The notes under the pieces were generated by a model. It was not told the origin of the DNA, ran no database searches, and worked only from the letters and a program-made list of their open reading frames with translations. The translations under genes and the position numbers were made by a program. A stretch of 15,930 nt of DNA from an uncultured Bacteriovorax sp. (GTDB taxonomy: Bacteria; Bdellovibrionota; Bacteriovoracia; Bacteriovoracales; Bacteriovoracaceae): the NCBI GenBank assembly GCA_946480715.1, contig CAMLKK010000051.1, positions 1 through 15,930 on the forward strand. Direction: 5' to 3'. Positions 1 to 6,174 of the stretch are shown piece after piece (the first letter of the stretch is position 1; the number at the start of each line of letters is the position of its first letter).

Positions 1-49
1 TAAAGTTCAAATCTTACTTTCTCTTACATTCTGGCAAGTTTAAGGGAAA

Positions 50-67
50 TTAAGGACAACTCCTTAA
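50..67. repeat. Perfect 7-bp inverted repeat upstream of the barrel gene
   Basis: TTAAGGA and its reverse complement TCCTTAA are separated by the four bases CAAC. No T-run follows, so an intrinsic terminator is unlikely. It could be an operator or the tail of a structure belonging to a gene left of the window. The pairing is visible; the role is unknown. Confidence 0.35.
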
Positions 68-74
68 AATGGCA

Positions 75-103
75 TTGCTTTCCTGATCAAAGTACACAAC
101 AAT
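75..103 (+). promoter_or_regulatory. Candidate sigma70 promoter for the barrel-protein gene
   Basis: TTGCTT (75-80) and AACAAT (98-103) are spaced by 17 bases, giving 4/6 matches to each sigma70 hexamer. Transcription would start near 110 and leave a leader of about 58 bases. That leader contains the palindrome AACGTACGTT (133-142), a possible operator, and a ribosome site GGAG (156-159). Weak by sequence alone; the region 1-168 holds no convincing gene. Confidence 0.25.
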
Positions 104-168
104 AATGATTCGCATTTTTAAGTAGAGTTCCTAACGTACGTTTTAATAACTATACCGGAGTAGCATCA

Positions 169-1164
169 ATGTTTTCGAAATTCCTCGTTATTTGTGCCTT
201 CCTGATGACAAGCACACTTGCTCTGTCTCAAGAAAATAAACCAGCTCAAGCGGCACCAACCGATTTAAGCAACCAAAACTTTGCTTATACAATGTTCGAT
301 TACATCAAAAAGAAATTTACAGTGAGCTACCACGGTGAGTTCTATGGAACTCGTCCAGATGCTACAAGCCCAAACAGAGATGAACGTCATATTCAAGATC
401 TTCGTATCATGCACAACCCGACGATCATCTACCGTCCAATTGAAAACTGGAGACTCCTCGCTACATCTGAATTCAAATATACAGATGCTACTGCTCGCGG
501 AACTTTCGTTAATCGTCACTACAGATCACTTGTTCAATTAACGAGAGAAAAAATCTTAACGGAAAAAGCGGATGGGATTGGTCTATCAGCTGCCATCACA
601 AGAAGAATCATCGACCGTATCAACGCTCCTTATAACCGCAACTACGGTAACAGCCGTGCGAGCGTTACAGTAAGCAAAACATGGATGGAAAAACATTCTT
701 CTAACCTTGTTATCCAATATCTTTACAACGACGTTGCTGTTCACACTAGAGAATCGTGGAGAAATGGTTTCAACTTGATTCCAACAATTACTTTCCAATT
801 AACAGACAAAATCACATGGCTTTTCAACGATGACTTTATCGTAAGCACTCCATGGGAAAATGATACTGATAACAGCTATACGCTCTCTCACGATATGAAC
901 ATTGGTTACATCACGTACCAATGGGACGATAAAAACGGAACGTACTTCCAAATGAAGTATCTTCACACTGACAAGTTTGCTGCAAAAAGAGACGCTAGAG
1001 ACACTTTCGATTATTACATCGGACACTCATACTCTTTCACACCAAAATTCACAGTTACAGGAGAGATCGGATCAAACGCTTTCTCTTCATCTGATGGAAA
1101 GAGCTTCTTTTCTGAGTACATCAAGTACCCAGAACTTGCTCTGTACCTAGACTGGTCAATCTAA
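169..1164 (+). CDS. Exported outer-membrane beta-barrel-like protein, unknown function
   Basis: I do not recognise a specific family. The 331-residue product starts with a classic signal peptide (MFSK, hydrophobic core, likely cleavage after ALS at residue 20). After a polar stretch rich in Ala, Pro and Gln, the rest is a succession of short segments with alternating polar and hydrophobic or aromatic residues (for example around 88-100, 155-185, 195-215, 240-262 and 275-290). They are separated by charged Asp/Asn/Arg-rich turns, and the chain ends in an aromatic strand, LYLDWSI. These are hallmarks of an outer-membrane barrel; a soluble periplasmic beta protein is the alternative. A GGAG ribosome site lies about 9 bases before the ATG. 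The gene is transcribed alone and ends at a strong terminator. Its codon use looks more optimised than its neighbours (many AAC, CGT, ATC), consistent with high expression. Confidence 0.7.
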   Translation: MFSKFLVICAFLMTSTLALSQENKPAQAAPTDLSNQNFAYTMFDYIKKKFTVSYHGEFYGTRPDATSPNRDERHIQDLRIMHNPTIIYRPIENWRLLATSEFKYTDATARGTFVNRHYRSLVQLTREKILTEKADGIGLSAAITRRIIDRINAPYNRNYGNSRASVTVSKTWMEKHSSNLVIQYLYNDVAVHTRESWRNGFNLIPTITFQLTDKITWLFNDDFIVSTPWENDTDNSYTLSHDMNIGYITYQWDDKNGTYFQMKYLHTDKFAAKRDARDTFDYYIGHSYSFTPKFTVTGEIGSNAFSSSDGKSFFSEYIKYPELALYLDWSI

Positions 1165-1184
1165 AAACAACTTTCTGTACCAAT

Positions 1185-1214
1185 AAGGTCGGCTTTATGC
1201 CGGCCTTTTTTTTT
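1185..1214 (+). terminator. Rho-independent terminator after the barrel gene
   Basis: AAGGTCGGC pairs with GCCGGCCTT (one T:G wobble) around a five-base TTTAT loop, and a run of nine T's follows. It lies 21 bases past the stop and separates this gene from the next cluster. Confidence 0.88.
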
Positions 1215-1276
1215 ACATTTTTTTCTGCAAACCTCCGATAAATCTTACTGAGAAAGACCATTAAGGGGTTTGCGAT

Positions 1277-2431
1277 ATGACAGCACATAAACATCAAACA
1301 GCATCAGCACAATTTGAACTGGGAGATTTTCTTTTTACGGAAGAAGATATTCTCAAAAATGTCGATGTTCGCGATCATATTTTTGAAATCAAAAAAAATA
1401 CAATCTCATTAGGGTTTGTTTCTCTTTATGATTTAAAAAATGTCATGGCCCACAATGAAGCCAGTTTAAATGAAACTGTTATTCGTCCGCTTGATACAAA
1501 AGATTGGACACCCATTTTTGAACATCCCTATTTTCAAAGAAGAAAACCACAACTGCTTTCAACTCAATCTTCGGAAGAAGGTGGTGAACAAACTTTTTAT
1601 GTTCTAAAACAAGGACAAAAAACAGGTCCGTTCGAGAAAAAAAGAATTGCGACCATGTTGGAAAGAAAAGAACTCCTTCTTACTGATCTCGTCTCAGTCA
1701 ATGCAGGACACACGTGGGGAAAACTCTATCAAGTAGAAGGTTTTGATCGCCGCACTCTGAAAAATTCGGACCAACTTCCTGGACTTCCATTTGACGGTGT
1801 CTTCGAAAAAATTGAACCGAGCGGAACTCCTGATGCTGAAACAGATGCACTTTCTGGTCTTGCTTATTTAGGAAATGTTAAACGCGGAAAAGTCATTGAG
1901 CGTGAGAAAAATGCAAACTTCGATGAAGAGATGACAAAAAAAGCAGGAACAACATCGGCCTATAAATGGCTTCTCGTTCTTTCTGTTATTGGTATTGGAT
2001 ATTTTCTTTATAACATTAAAAAAGAACTTATTTCGCCATTTGCTCCGGCACAGAATCCTATTGGTGAACAGGCGGAAATGCTCACTCCTGTTTCAACAGC
2101 TGAAACAACTGTTGGTGAAAGACCAACTCCCAATCGACCGGTGAATCAATTCAATGATTCAAGAAGAAGCGGAAAATTTGAGACGAGAAACTTCCAACCT
2201 ATCAGACCCAATCAGCGTAAATCCTTCATGGAAACGGGAAAATACCAACAGATAAACCGTCAAAATGATGCTCAAGAAGAAGATCAAAATTATTTCTACG
2301 ACAATGCGACGCCAATGGAACTCGATCCAGTGAGATCTCAAGTTTCAAAAGAAAACTTCGAAGGTCCCATTGGAGAACCGGCCGCTGGTGATAGCGGAGA
2401 TCCCATTTTCGACGAAGAAGTTATCCGCTAG
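1277..2431 (+). CDS. Single-pass membrane protein with tandem GYF_2-like domains
   Basis: The 384-residue protein is of unknown function. Residues 105-160 fit the GYF_2 (DUF4339) pattern: a YVLKQGQKTGPF start, a central charged helix, then LVSVNAGHTWGKLYQV. Residues 34-90 look like a diverged copy of the same unit (IFEIKKNTISLGF, later DWTPIFEHPYFQRR), so I read it as a tandem pair. A hydrophobic stretch at about 229-246 (WLLVLSVIGIGYFLYNI) is a single membrane span. The last 135 residues are rich in Pro, Asn, Gln, Arg and acidic residues and are probably disordered. The GYF_2 domains sit before the span; positive charges flank both sides, so topology is uncertain. There is no signal peptide. 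The ATG has a good AAGGGG ribosome site 8 bases upstream. It precedes tmk and may be co-transcribed. GYF domains commonly bind proline-rich peptides; whether these do is inference. Confidence 0.65.
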   Translation: MTAHKHQTASAQFELGDFLFTEEDILKNVDVRDHIFEIKKNTISLGFVSLYDLKNVMAHNEASLNETVIRPLDTKDWTPIFEHPYFQRRKPQLLSTQSSEEGGEQTFYVLKQGQKTGPFEKKRIATMLERKELLLTDLVSVNAGHTWGKLYQVEGFDRRTLKNSDQLPGLPFDGVFEKIEPSGTPDAETDALSGLAYLGNVKRGKVIEREKNANFDEEMTKKAGTTSAYKWLLVLSVIGIGYFLYNIKKELISPFAPAQNPIGEQAEMLTPVSTAETTVGERPTPNRPVNQFNDSRRSGKFETRNFQPIRPNQRKSFMETGKYQQINRQNDAQEEDQNYFYDNATPMELDPVRSQVSKENFEGPIGEPAAGDSGDPIFDEEVIR

Positions 2432-2449
2432 TTAGCGACATTCCTTTCC

Positions 2450-2478
2450 TTGTTCAACTTGTTAAAGTTTGTTAGGCT
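2450..2478 (+). promoter_or_regulatory. Candidate sigma70 promoter for tmk-holB
   Basis: TTGTTC (2450-2455) and TAGGCT (2473-2478) are 17 bases apart. Transcription would begin near 2485, about 38 bases before the tmk ATG at 2523. If real, it excludes the upstream in-frame TTG at 2469, which would not be transcribed from this promoter. A second TTGTTA overlaps at 2459-2464. Confidence 0.35.
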
Positions 2479-2522
2479 TATCTCAAAAAAAGCACAACAA
2501 CGTTGCACAATTGGAATTGCGA

Positions 2523-3233
2523 ATGAAAGAAATCACTCAAGAGTTGCTCAATAATTTTAGATCACCGGCCTTTCCTGGTTCTTACTTTTTAAGTTTTGAA
2601 GGAATCGAAGGTGCTGGGAAATCAACTCAGATCACTCGTCTTAAGACACACCTTGAATCAAAAGGTCATCGCGTTCTCGTTTTGCGTGAACCAGGCGGAA
2701 CACCTTTTGGCGAAAAAATGCGCCAGGCGATTCTTGAAACAAAAACAGAAATCACTCCGCTGGCAGAAGCTCACCTCTTTGCTTCATCACGCGCTCAACT
2801 TCTCACGGAAGTCATTTTAAAAGAACTAGCAGAACCTAATACAGTAATCATTTGCGATCGCTACATTGATAGCTCGCTTGTTTATCAAGGGCACGCTCGT
2901 GGTCTGGGAATCGGTGAAGTTTTGAGCATTCACAATGTCTTCCCACTAAACATCGTTCCACACCTAACATTCTATTTAAGAATTAATGTTGAGACGTCTG
3001 AAAAACGTCAGAAGATGAGAAATGCTCCGAAGGATTATTTCGAGGCCCGCGGAATTGAATTCTATAAAAAACTAGTGACTGGCTACGATACGATGGCAGA
3101 ACTTTTTCCTCACCGAATTGTAAAACTTGATGCTGATGTTACTCTCGATGTGATGACAGATTCTATTTTAAAAATTGTTGATCAGCTCATCAGTAAAGGA
3201 CGTTCATCAACTCAGGATGAATTAGAATCGTGA
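2523..3233 (+). CDS. tmk: Thymidylate kinase (dTMP kinase)
   Basis: Phosphorylates dTMP to dTDP with ATP in the cytoplasm, an essential step in dTTP synthesis. From the ATG at 2523 the protein is 236 residues, slightly longer than the usual 205-215 because about 20 residues precede the first strand (FLSFEGIEGAGKST; P-loop at 27-35). Further marks are the REPGG segment, the family signature CDRYIDSS with the DR pair, and a basic lid segment (KRQKMRNAPKDYF) in the second half. An in-frame TTG at 2469 would add 18 residues with no homology to the family and lies inside a candidate promoter, so I prefer the ATG. The stop overlaps the GTG start of holB by four bases. The tmk-holB order is conserved across many bacteria and couples dTTP supply with replication genes. 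Confidence 0.95.
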   Translation: MKEITQELLNNFRSPAFPGSYFLSFEGIEGAGKSTQITRLKTHLESKGHRVLVLREPGGTPFGEKMRQAILETKTEITPLAEAHLFASSRAQLLTEVILKELAEPNTVIICDRYIDSSLVYQGHARGLGIGEVLSIHNVFPLNIVPHLTFYLRINVETSEKRQKMRNAPKDYFEARGIEFYKKLVTGYDTMAELFPHRIVKLDADVTLDVMTDSILKIVDQLISKGRSSTQDELES

Positions 3234-3916
3234 CGGAGACGGAACTCAACACTCTTCTTTATAAAAAAGCACTGAGTGATAAACTCGCTCAAGTCTATAT
3301 GGTGTCTGCTAGTGATAGCGCTCATGCCGTTACCTGGGCACAAGATTTAAAAAATCAATTTACAACGCTTGATGACCACCCTGATGTTTATTGGGTGGAG
3401 AGATCGGCCACGGAAAACGATTACAAAGTTGATTCGGCCTCTCTAAAAGGTATGTTGAAATTTATTAACTTCAAGGCGATTGAACTCAAAAAAAGACTGA
3501 TCTTTTTTACTGATGCTCACAAAATGTCCGACATTGTCGCCAATAAACTTCTCAAAGTTTTGGAAGAAATGCCGGAATCCATCGCTCTTTTTTTGCTTGT
3601 TCCAGATGGAGAAAATTTATTAGCAACCGTCGAAAGCCGGGCCATTAAACTAAGATTGCCTAAAAACCAGTCTGACGCCCACAATGAGATTGTAGACTAT
3701 TCATCCGTTTTTGATCTCATCAACGAATTAAAGTTAAGCGAAGACGCTCATCAGGCAGAAAAAAAATTTATTGAACAGACGACGGCGCGCTTTTTGGGAA
3801 GATCTCCAACCTATGCCGAATGTGCCGACAGGCTTTTGAATTTAAAACATTATAGTGAGAGTGCTGAATATAATAATGCAAAGGCCTCGCGCCTTAGTCT
3901 GTTATTTTCAGAATAA
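3230..3916 (+). CDS. holB: DNA polymerase III delta' (clamp-loader) subunit, short form
   Basis: Probable delta' subunit of the clamp loader that places the sliding clamp on DNA. Family features visible: HPDVYWV, then FFTDAHKMSDIVANKLLKVLEE (the sensor region, where E. coli has DAALLTDAAANALLKTLEE), then LLATVESRA in place of LLATLRSRC. It is 228 residues against about 320-335 in E. coli. It lacks the Cys4 zinc module and a P-loop, and the SRC motif reads SRA. The C-terminal collar domain is very short, so subunit contacts may differ. The start is GTG, overlapping the tmk stop (GTGA), which indicates translational coupling; AGGA lies 12 bases upstream. The assignment rests on these motifs and on position between tmk and the yaaT-type gene, the same order as in Firmicutes. 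Confidence 0.78.
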   Translation: MTETELNTLLYKKALSDKLAQVYMVSASDSAHAVTWAQDLKNQFTTLDDHPDVYWVERSATENDYKVDSASLKGMLKFINFKAIELKKRLIFFTDAHKMSDIVANKLLKVLEEMPESIALFLLVPDGENLLATVESRAIKLRLPKNQSDAHNEIVDYSSVFDLINELKLSEDAHQAEKKFIEQTTARFLGRSPTYAECADRLLNLKHYSESAEYNNAKASRLSLLFSE

Positions 3917-3931
3917 GTTTCGTTTTGACAT

Positions 3932-3972
3932 ACTGCCATGAGCAGTGACAAATCACATTAATCACGTAGAAT
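3932..3972 (+). promoter_or_regulatory. Candidate promoter with operator-like inverted repeat before the PSP1 gene
   Basis: GTGACA (3945-3950) and TAGAAT (3967-3972) are spaced by 16 bases and each matches the sigma70 hexamers at 5 of 6 positions. Transcription would start near 3979, about 33 bases before the ATG at 4012. An inverted repeat ACTGC-N5-GCAGT (3932-3946) overlaps the -35 box, a common repressor-site position. A perfect TTGACA at 3925-3930 lies upstream but has no good -10 box at standard spacing. Confidence 0.4.
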
Positions 3973-4011
3973 TAATCTCATAAATTAATAAAGAATTGGA
4001 TACTTAAATAT

Positions 4012-5472
4012 ATGCACCCGACAGCGACACCAGAGTCTGAATCAACAGCAGACGACTTAGATAAAATGAACGATGCGCCTCTTATCATTGAAGATGAAAA
4101 TCCAAATGACATTGAAAGCGATTCAGAACACACGGCCAGAGATCATGATGAAGTGACGGCCGATGCTGATGAAAAAGAAAATTCGCGATTTAAAGAGGGT
4201 GAAGTTCTCACGATGATTCGCGTTCGTTTTCCAGGCAATGCACGCTCTTTTCCATTTCTAATCGGGAAGAGAAAATTTGCTTACGGCCAAAAAGTTCTCG
4301 CGATGTCTGATCGTGGGATGACTGTTGGTTATATCAATTCGTTTCCTTACGAAATACCTTTCAACAAACAAATGCTCCCTATTCGCTCGATTGCCAAGGT
4401 TGCTTCGGCCGAAGATATTCGCGCTCAAGTTGAATTTCGTGATTCAGAAAAAAAAGCAGAAGTCATTTGTTTGAACCTTATCGAAAAATACAAACTGGAC
4501 ATGGTTCTCACACACGTTGAGTTCACGCAGTTTGGAAAAAAAGCGGTGTTCTATTTCAATGCTCCTGCGCGCGTAGACTTCCGTGATCTTGTAAAAGATC
4601 TCGTCTATGAACTTAAAATGCGCATTGAACTTCGTCAGATTTCTGTTCGCGATCGTGCGGCCGCTATCGGTGCCATCGGTGCCTGCGGACTGCAAACTTG
4701 TTGTTCTTCTTTCCTCAAAAACTACGGCAACGTTTCAATCAAGATGGCGAAGAATCAAAACCTCGCACTCATTCCGACAAAACTCAATGGAGTTTGCGGT
4801 CAGATCAAATGTTGTATTAAATACGAAGACGACGTTTATACAGATAAAAGAAAAAATCTTCCGCGCGAAGGTTCATTCATTAAAGTAGCAAACGGCGATC
4901 GCGGAAAAGTGACTAAACTTCATATTCTCGTTGAGCAATTTGAAATGCTCACAGACACGGGAATCAGACGTACATATTCAGTGAATCAGTTTAATGGAAA
5001 AGATTCAGAGCTAGGCCCTGACTACCGCTTTCCAGAAAGTTTCGAACACATTACTAATGAAACATCGACAGTCATCGGTCTTTCTCTAGAAGAAAAGATC
5101 GCGGCCGATAAATTCATGGAACATAATGTAGTTCAAACTTATGAACGAAACCTCGAAGGTGCTGATCTTCAAAAGGCCCGCAACAACGATGATTTTGAAG
5201 AATTCGTTGATGATGAAAATTCAGAGGCGATCGTTGCTCCAGTGCTTGAGTCAAAACCAGCTCAACAGCAAAATCAGCAATCACGTCAGCAGGGTCCTCG
5301 ACCTCAGCACAATAATCAGAATCAAAATCGTCAACAGCAACAAGGACAAAACGCTCAAGGTGGCGGTGGTGGTGGCGGACAAAATCGCAACCGCAACAGA
5401 AACCGCAATCGCAATCGTGGTCCTCGCCCAGACGGCAATAAAGGTGGCGGCGGAACTCCTCCGAAGGCCTAA
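4012..5472 (+). CDS. PSP1-domain protein of the YaaT/RicT family with low-complexity tails
   Basis: The core (about residues 65-340) matches the PSP1/YaaT family. It begins MIRVRFPG and carries the cysteine signature ACGLQTCC...GVCGQIKCC with six cysteines at 225, 230, 231, 262, 267 and 268. In Bacillus RicT, equivalent cysteines help bind Fe-S clusters in the RicA-RicF-RicT complex, which affects RNase Y and mRNA maturation. I see no ricA or ricF genes here. Two additions stand out. Residues 1-62 form an acidic, disordered-looking tail. Residues 415-486 form a Gln/Asn-rich stretch, then seven glycines (450-456), six Asn-Arg pairs (458-469) and another Gly run, resembling RNA-binding low-complexity tails. 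At 486 residues it is much longer than the roughly 275 of Bacillus. No strong ribosome site precedes the ATG; an internal ATG at 4213 (MIRVRF) is a possible alternative. It follows tmk-holB as in Firmicutes. Confidence 0.85.
   Translation: MHPTATPESESTADDLDKMNDAPLIIEDENPNDIESDSEHTARDHDEVTADADEKENSRFKEGEVLTMIRVRFPGNARSFPFLIGKRKFAYGQKVLAMSDRGMTVGYINSFPYEIPFNKQMLPIRSIAKVASAEDIRAQVEFRDSEKKAEVICLNLIEKYKLDMVLTHVEFTQFGKKAVFYFNAPARVDFRDLVKDLVYELKMRIELRQISVRDRAAAIGAIGACGLQTCCSSFLKNYGNVSIKMAKNQNLALIPTKLNGVCGQIKCCIKYEDDVYTDKRKNLPREGSFIKVANGDRGKVTKLHILVEQFEMLTDTGIRRTYSVNQFNGKDSELGPDYRFPESFEHITNETSTVIGLSLEEKIAADKFMEHNVVQTYERNLEGADLQKARNNDDFEEFVDDENSEAIVAPVLESKPAQQQNQQSRQQGPRPQHNNQNQNRQQQQGQNAQGGGGGGGQNRNRNRNRNRNRGPRPDGNKGGGGTPPKA
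5383..5418 (+). repeat. In-frame six-base repeat encoding (Asn-Arg)x6
   Basis: Six AAY-CGN/AGA codon pairs in a row encode alternating Asn and Arg near the C-terminus of the PSP1 protein. The codons vary (AAT/AAC, CGC/CGT/AGA), so this is not a young slippage product; the protein pattern appears to be kept by selection. Confidence 0.75.
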
Positions 5473-5566
5473 CGGTTAGGCACCCAAACAATTCTAAATA
5501 AAAAAAGATCTCATGTAATTTTATTCATCTGTCGATACAAAATTAAGACAAAATGGAGATTAAAAC

Positions 5567-6034
5567 ATGAAGGTCCTTTTATTTGGGTTTATGCTCTTTT
5601 CTCAGTGTGTGCTTGCTGATCACGATCCTTACCGACTCGCTATCAAAGAAACAAACGCCAAGTTCTCCATCCCTTCAAGCAGTCTCTACTCAACTCACTT
5701 AAAATATTTTAAAAACGCAGATAAAGATCCTGAGTACGATCTCATGATCAAAAAAATTTCTGAGACAATGTATTTTGCATTTTTAGGTTATGACACTCGA
5801 GAGGTTGATCAAAAACTCTGTAATGATCAATGCTCATCGCTCGGTAATTCTTCATTTCGAAAAAAACTTATGTCTTTTAAAATTCTAAACGAATCCAAGG
5901 CAACACTTCGCTGCCGAAGTCTTTGTACGACTCATTTTGCTCTTTATAACGGCTACAAACGAGGCAAGGCGGATGAACTCGTCAAGCCGCTTCTCGCTCG
6001 TCAGAAGAACAGGAAAAAAAATAAAGGTGTTTAG
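5567..6034 (+). CDS. Small secreted protein with twin CX3C motifs, unknown function
   Basis: The 155-residue protein has a short signal peptide (MKVLLFGFMLFSQCVLA, probable cleavage after residue 17; the Cys at 14 does not sit in a convincing lipobox). The mature part contains exactly four cysteines, arranged as CNDQC (85-89) and CRSLC (116-120), each in a predicted helical, charged segment. Two CX3C pairs about 30 residues apart could be bridged by two disulfides in a helical hairpin; this is inference from spacing. The C-terminus is strongly basic (RQKNRKKNKG). A clear GGAG ribosome site sits 8 bases before the ATG. I recognise no family. Codon use matches the surrounding genes. It is convergent with asnS. 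Confidence 0.65.
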   Translation: MKVLLFGFMLFSQCVLADHDPYRLAIKETNAKFSIPSSSLYSTHLKYFKNADKDPEYDLMIKKISETMYFAFLGYDTREVDQKLCNDQCSSLGNSSFRKKLMSFKILNESKATLRCRSLCTTHFALYNGYKRGKADELVKPLLARQKNRKKNKGV

Positions 6035-6036
6035 GC

Positions 6037-6066
6037 TTAGAAATCGCAGTTCTTAGATGTTCGGGG
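6037..6066 (-). pseudogene. Ten-codon remnant resembling the 3' end of asnS
   Basis: Read on the minus strand, these 30 bases encode PRTSKNCDF and a TAA stop. The functional asnS (minus strand, 6204-6175) ends PRTPKNCDF and TAA. The two are 23/30 identical; the seven differences include five synonymous changes and two within the single Ser/Pro codon. The remnant begins exactly at the outer end of the structured repeat (base 6067), with no extra base. It lies two bases after the stop of the convergent secreted-protein gene. It reads as the displaced end of an older or foreign asnS; chance similarity is possible but unlikely at this length and in this place. Confidence 0.6.
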
Positions 6067-6161
6067 AGCTGAACGAAAAAATGCTCCAGTGGAGCATTTT
6101 TACAGGTTCTAAAAATTTAAAAAGTTGAACGCCTTCAATGAGTTCGTTCAGCTGAAGCAAA
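6067..6161 (-). repeat. Structured repeat, copy A (possible ncRNA or MITE-like element)
   Basis: On the minus strand it begins TTTGCTTCAGCTGA (shared exactly with copy B). A 10-bp closing stem AGCTGAACGA (6153-6144) pairs with TCGTTCAGCT (6076-6067). A small hairpin TTGAA-GGCG-TTCAA (6138-6125) follows. Then comes the conserved CTGT and a perfect 12-bp hairpin AAAAATGCTCCA-C-TGGAGCATTTTT (6101-6077). The hairpin has A-runs on one side and T-runs on the other, so in this copy it may also end transcription from both convergent genes. Differences from copy B within stems are compensatory. No coding potential is seen. Confidence 0.7.
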
Positions 6162-6174
6162 CCGTCCAACGATC

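Noticed and set aside
2469..2522. Upstream TTG start for tmk adding 18 residues
   Set aside because: The added residues have no family similarity, there is no good ribosome site, and the TTG lies inside a plausible promoter. The ATG at 2523 is preferred.
5466..5481. GCCTAAC next to GTTAGGC, both matching integron attC core-site consensus
   Set aside because: The two cores almost touch, with no attC body between them, and they coincide with the stop region of the PSP1 gene. No integrase or cassette structure is present. There is no T-run, so it is not a terminator either.
5114..5491. Antisense 125-residue open frame rich in Cys, Asp and His
   Set aside because: It is the reverse reading of the Gln/Asn/Gly/Arg low-complexity tail of the PSP1 gene. 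Composition explains the open frame, and no independent start signal is seen.
6077..6101. Copy A hairpin as a simple intrinsic terminator only
   Set aside because: It may terminate here, but copy B keeps the same hairpin without a T-run and next to a separate strong terminator. The closing stem also covaries, so termination alone does not explain the element.
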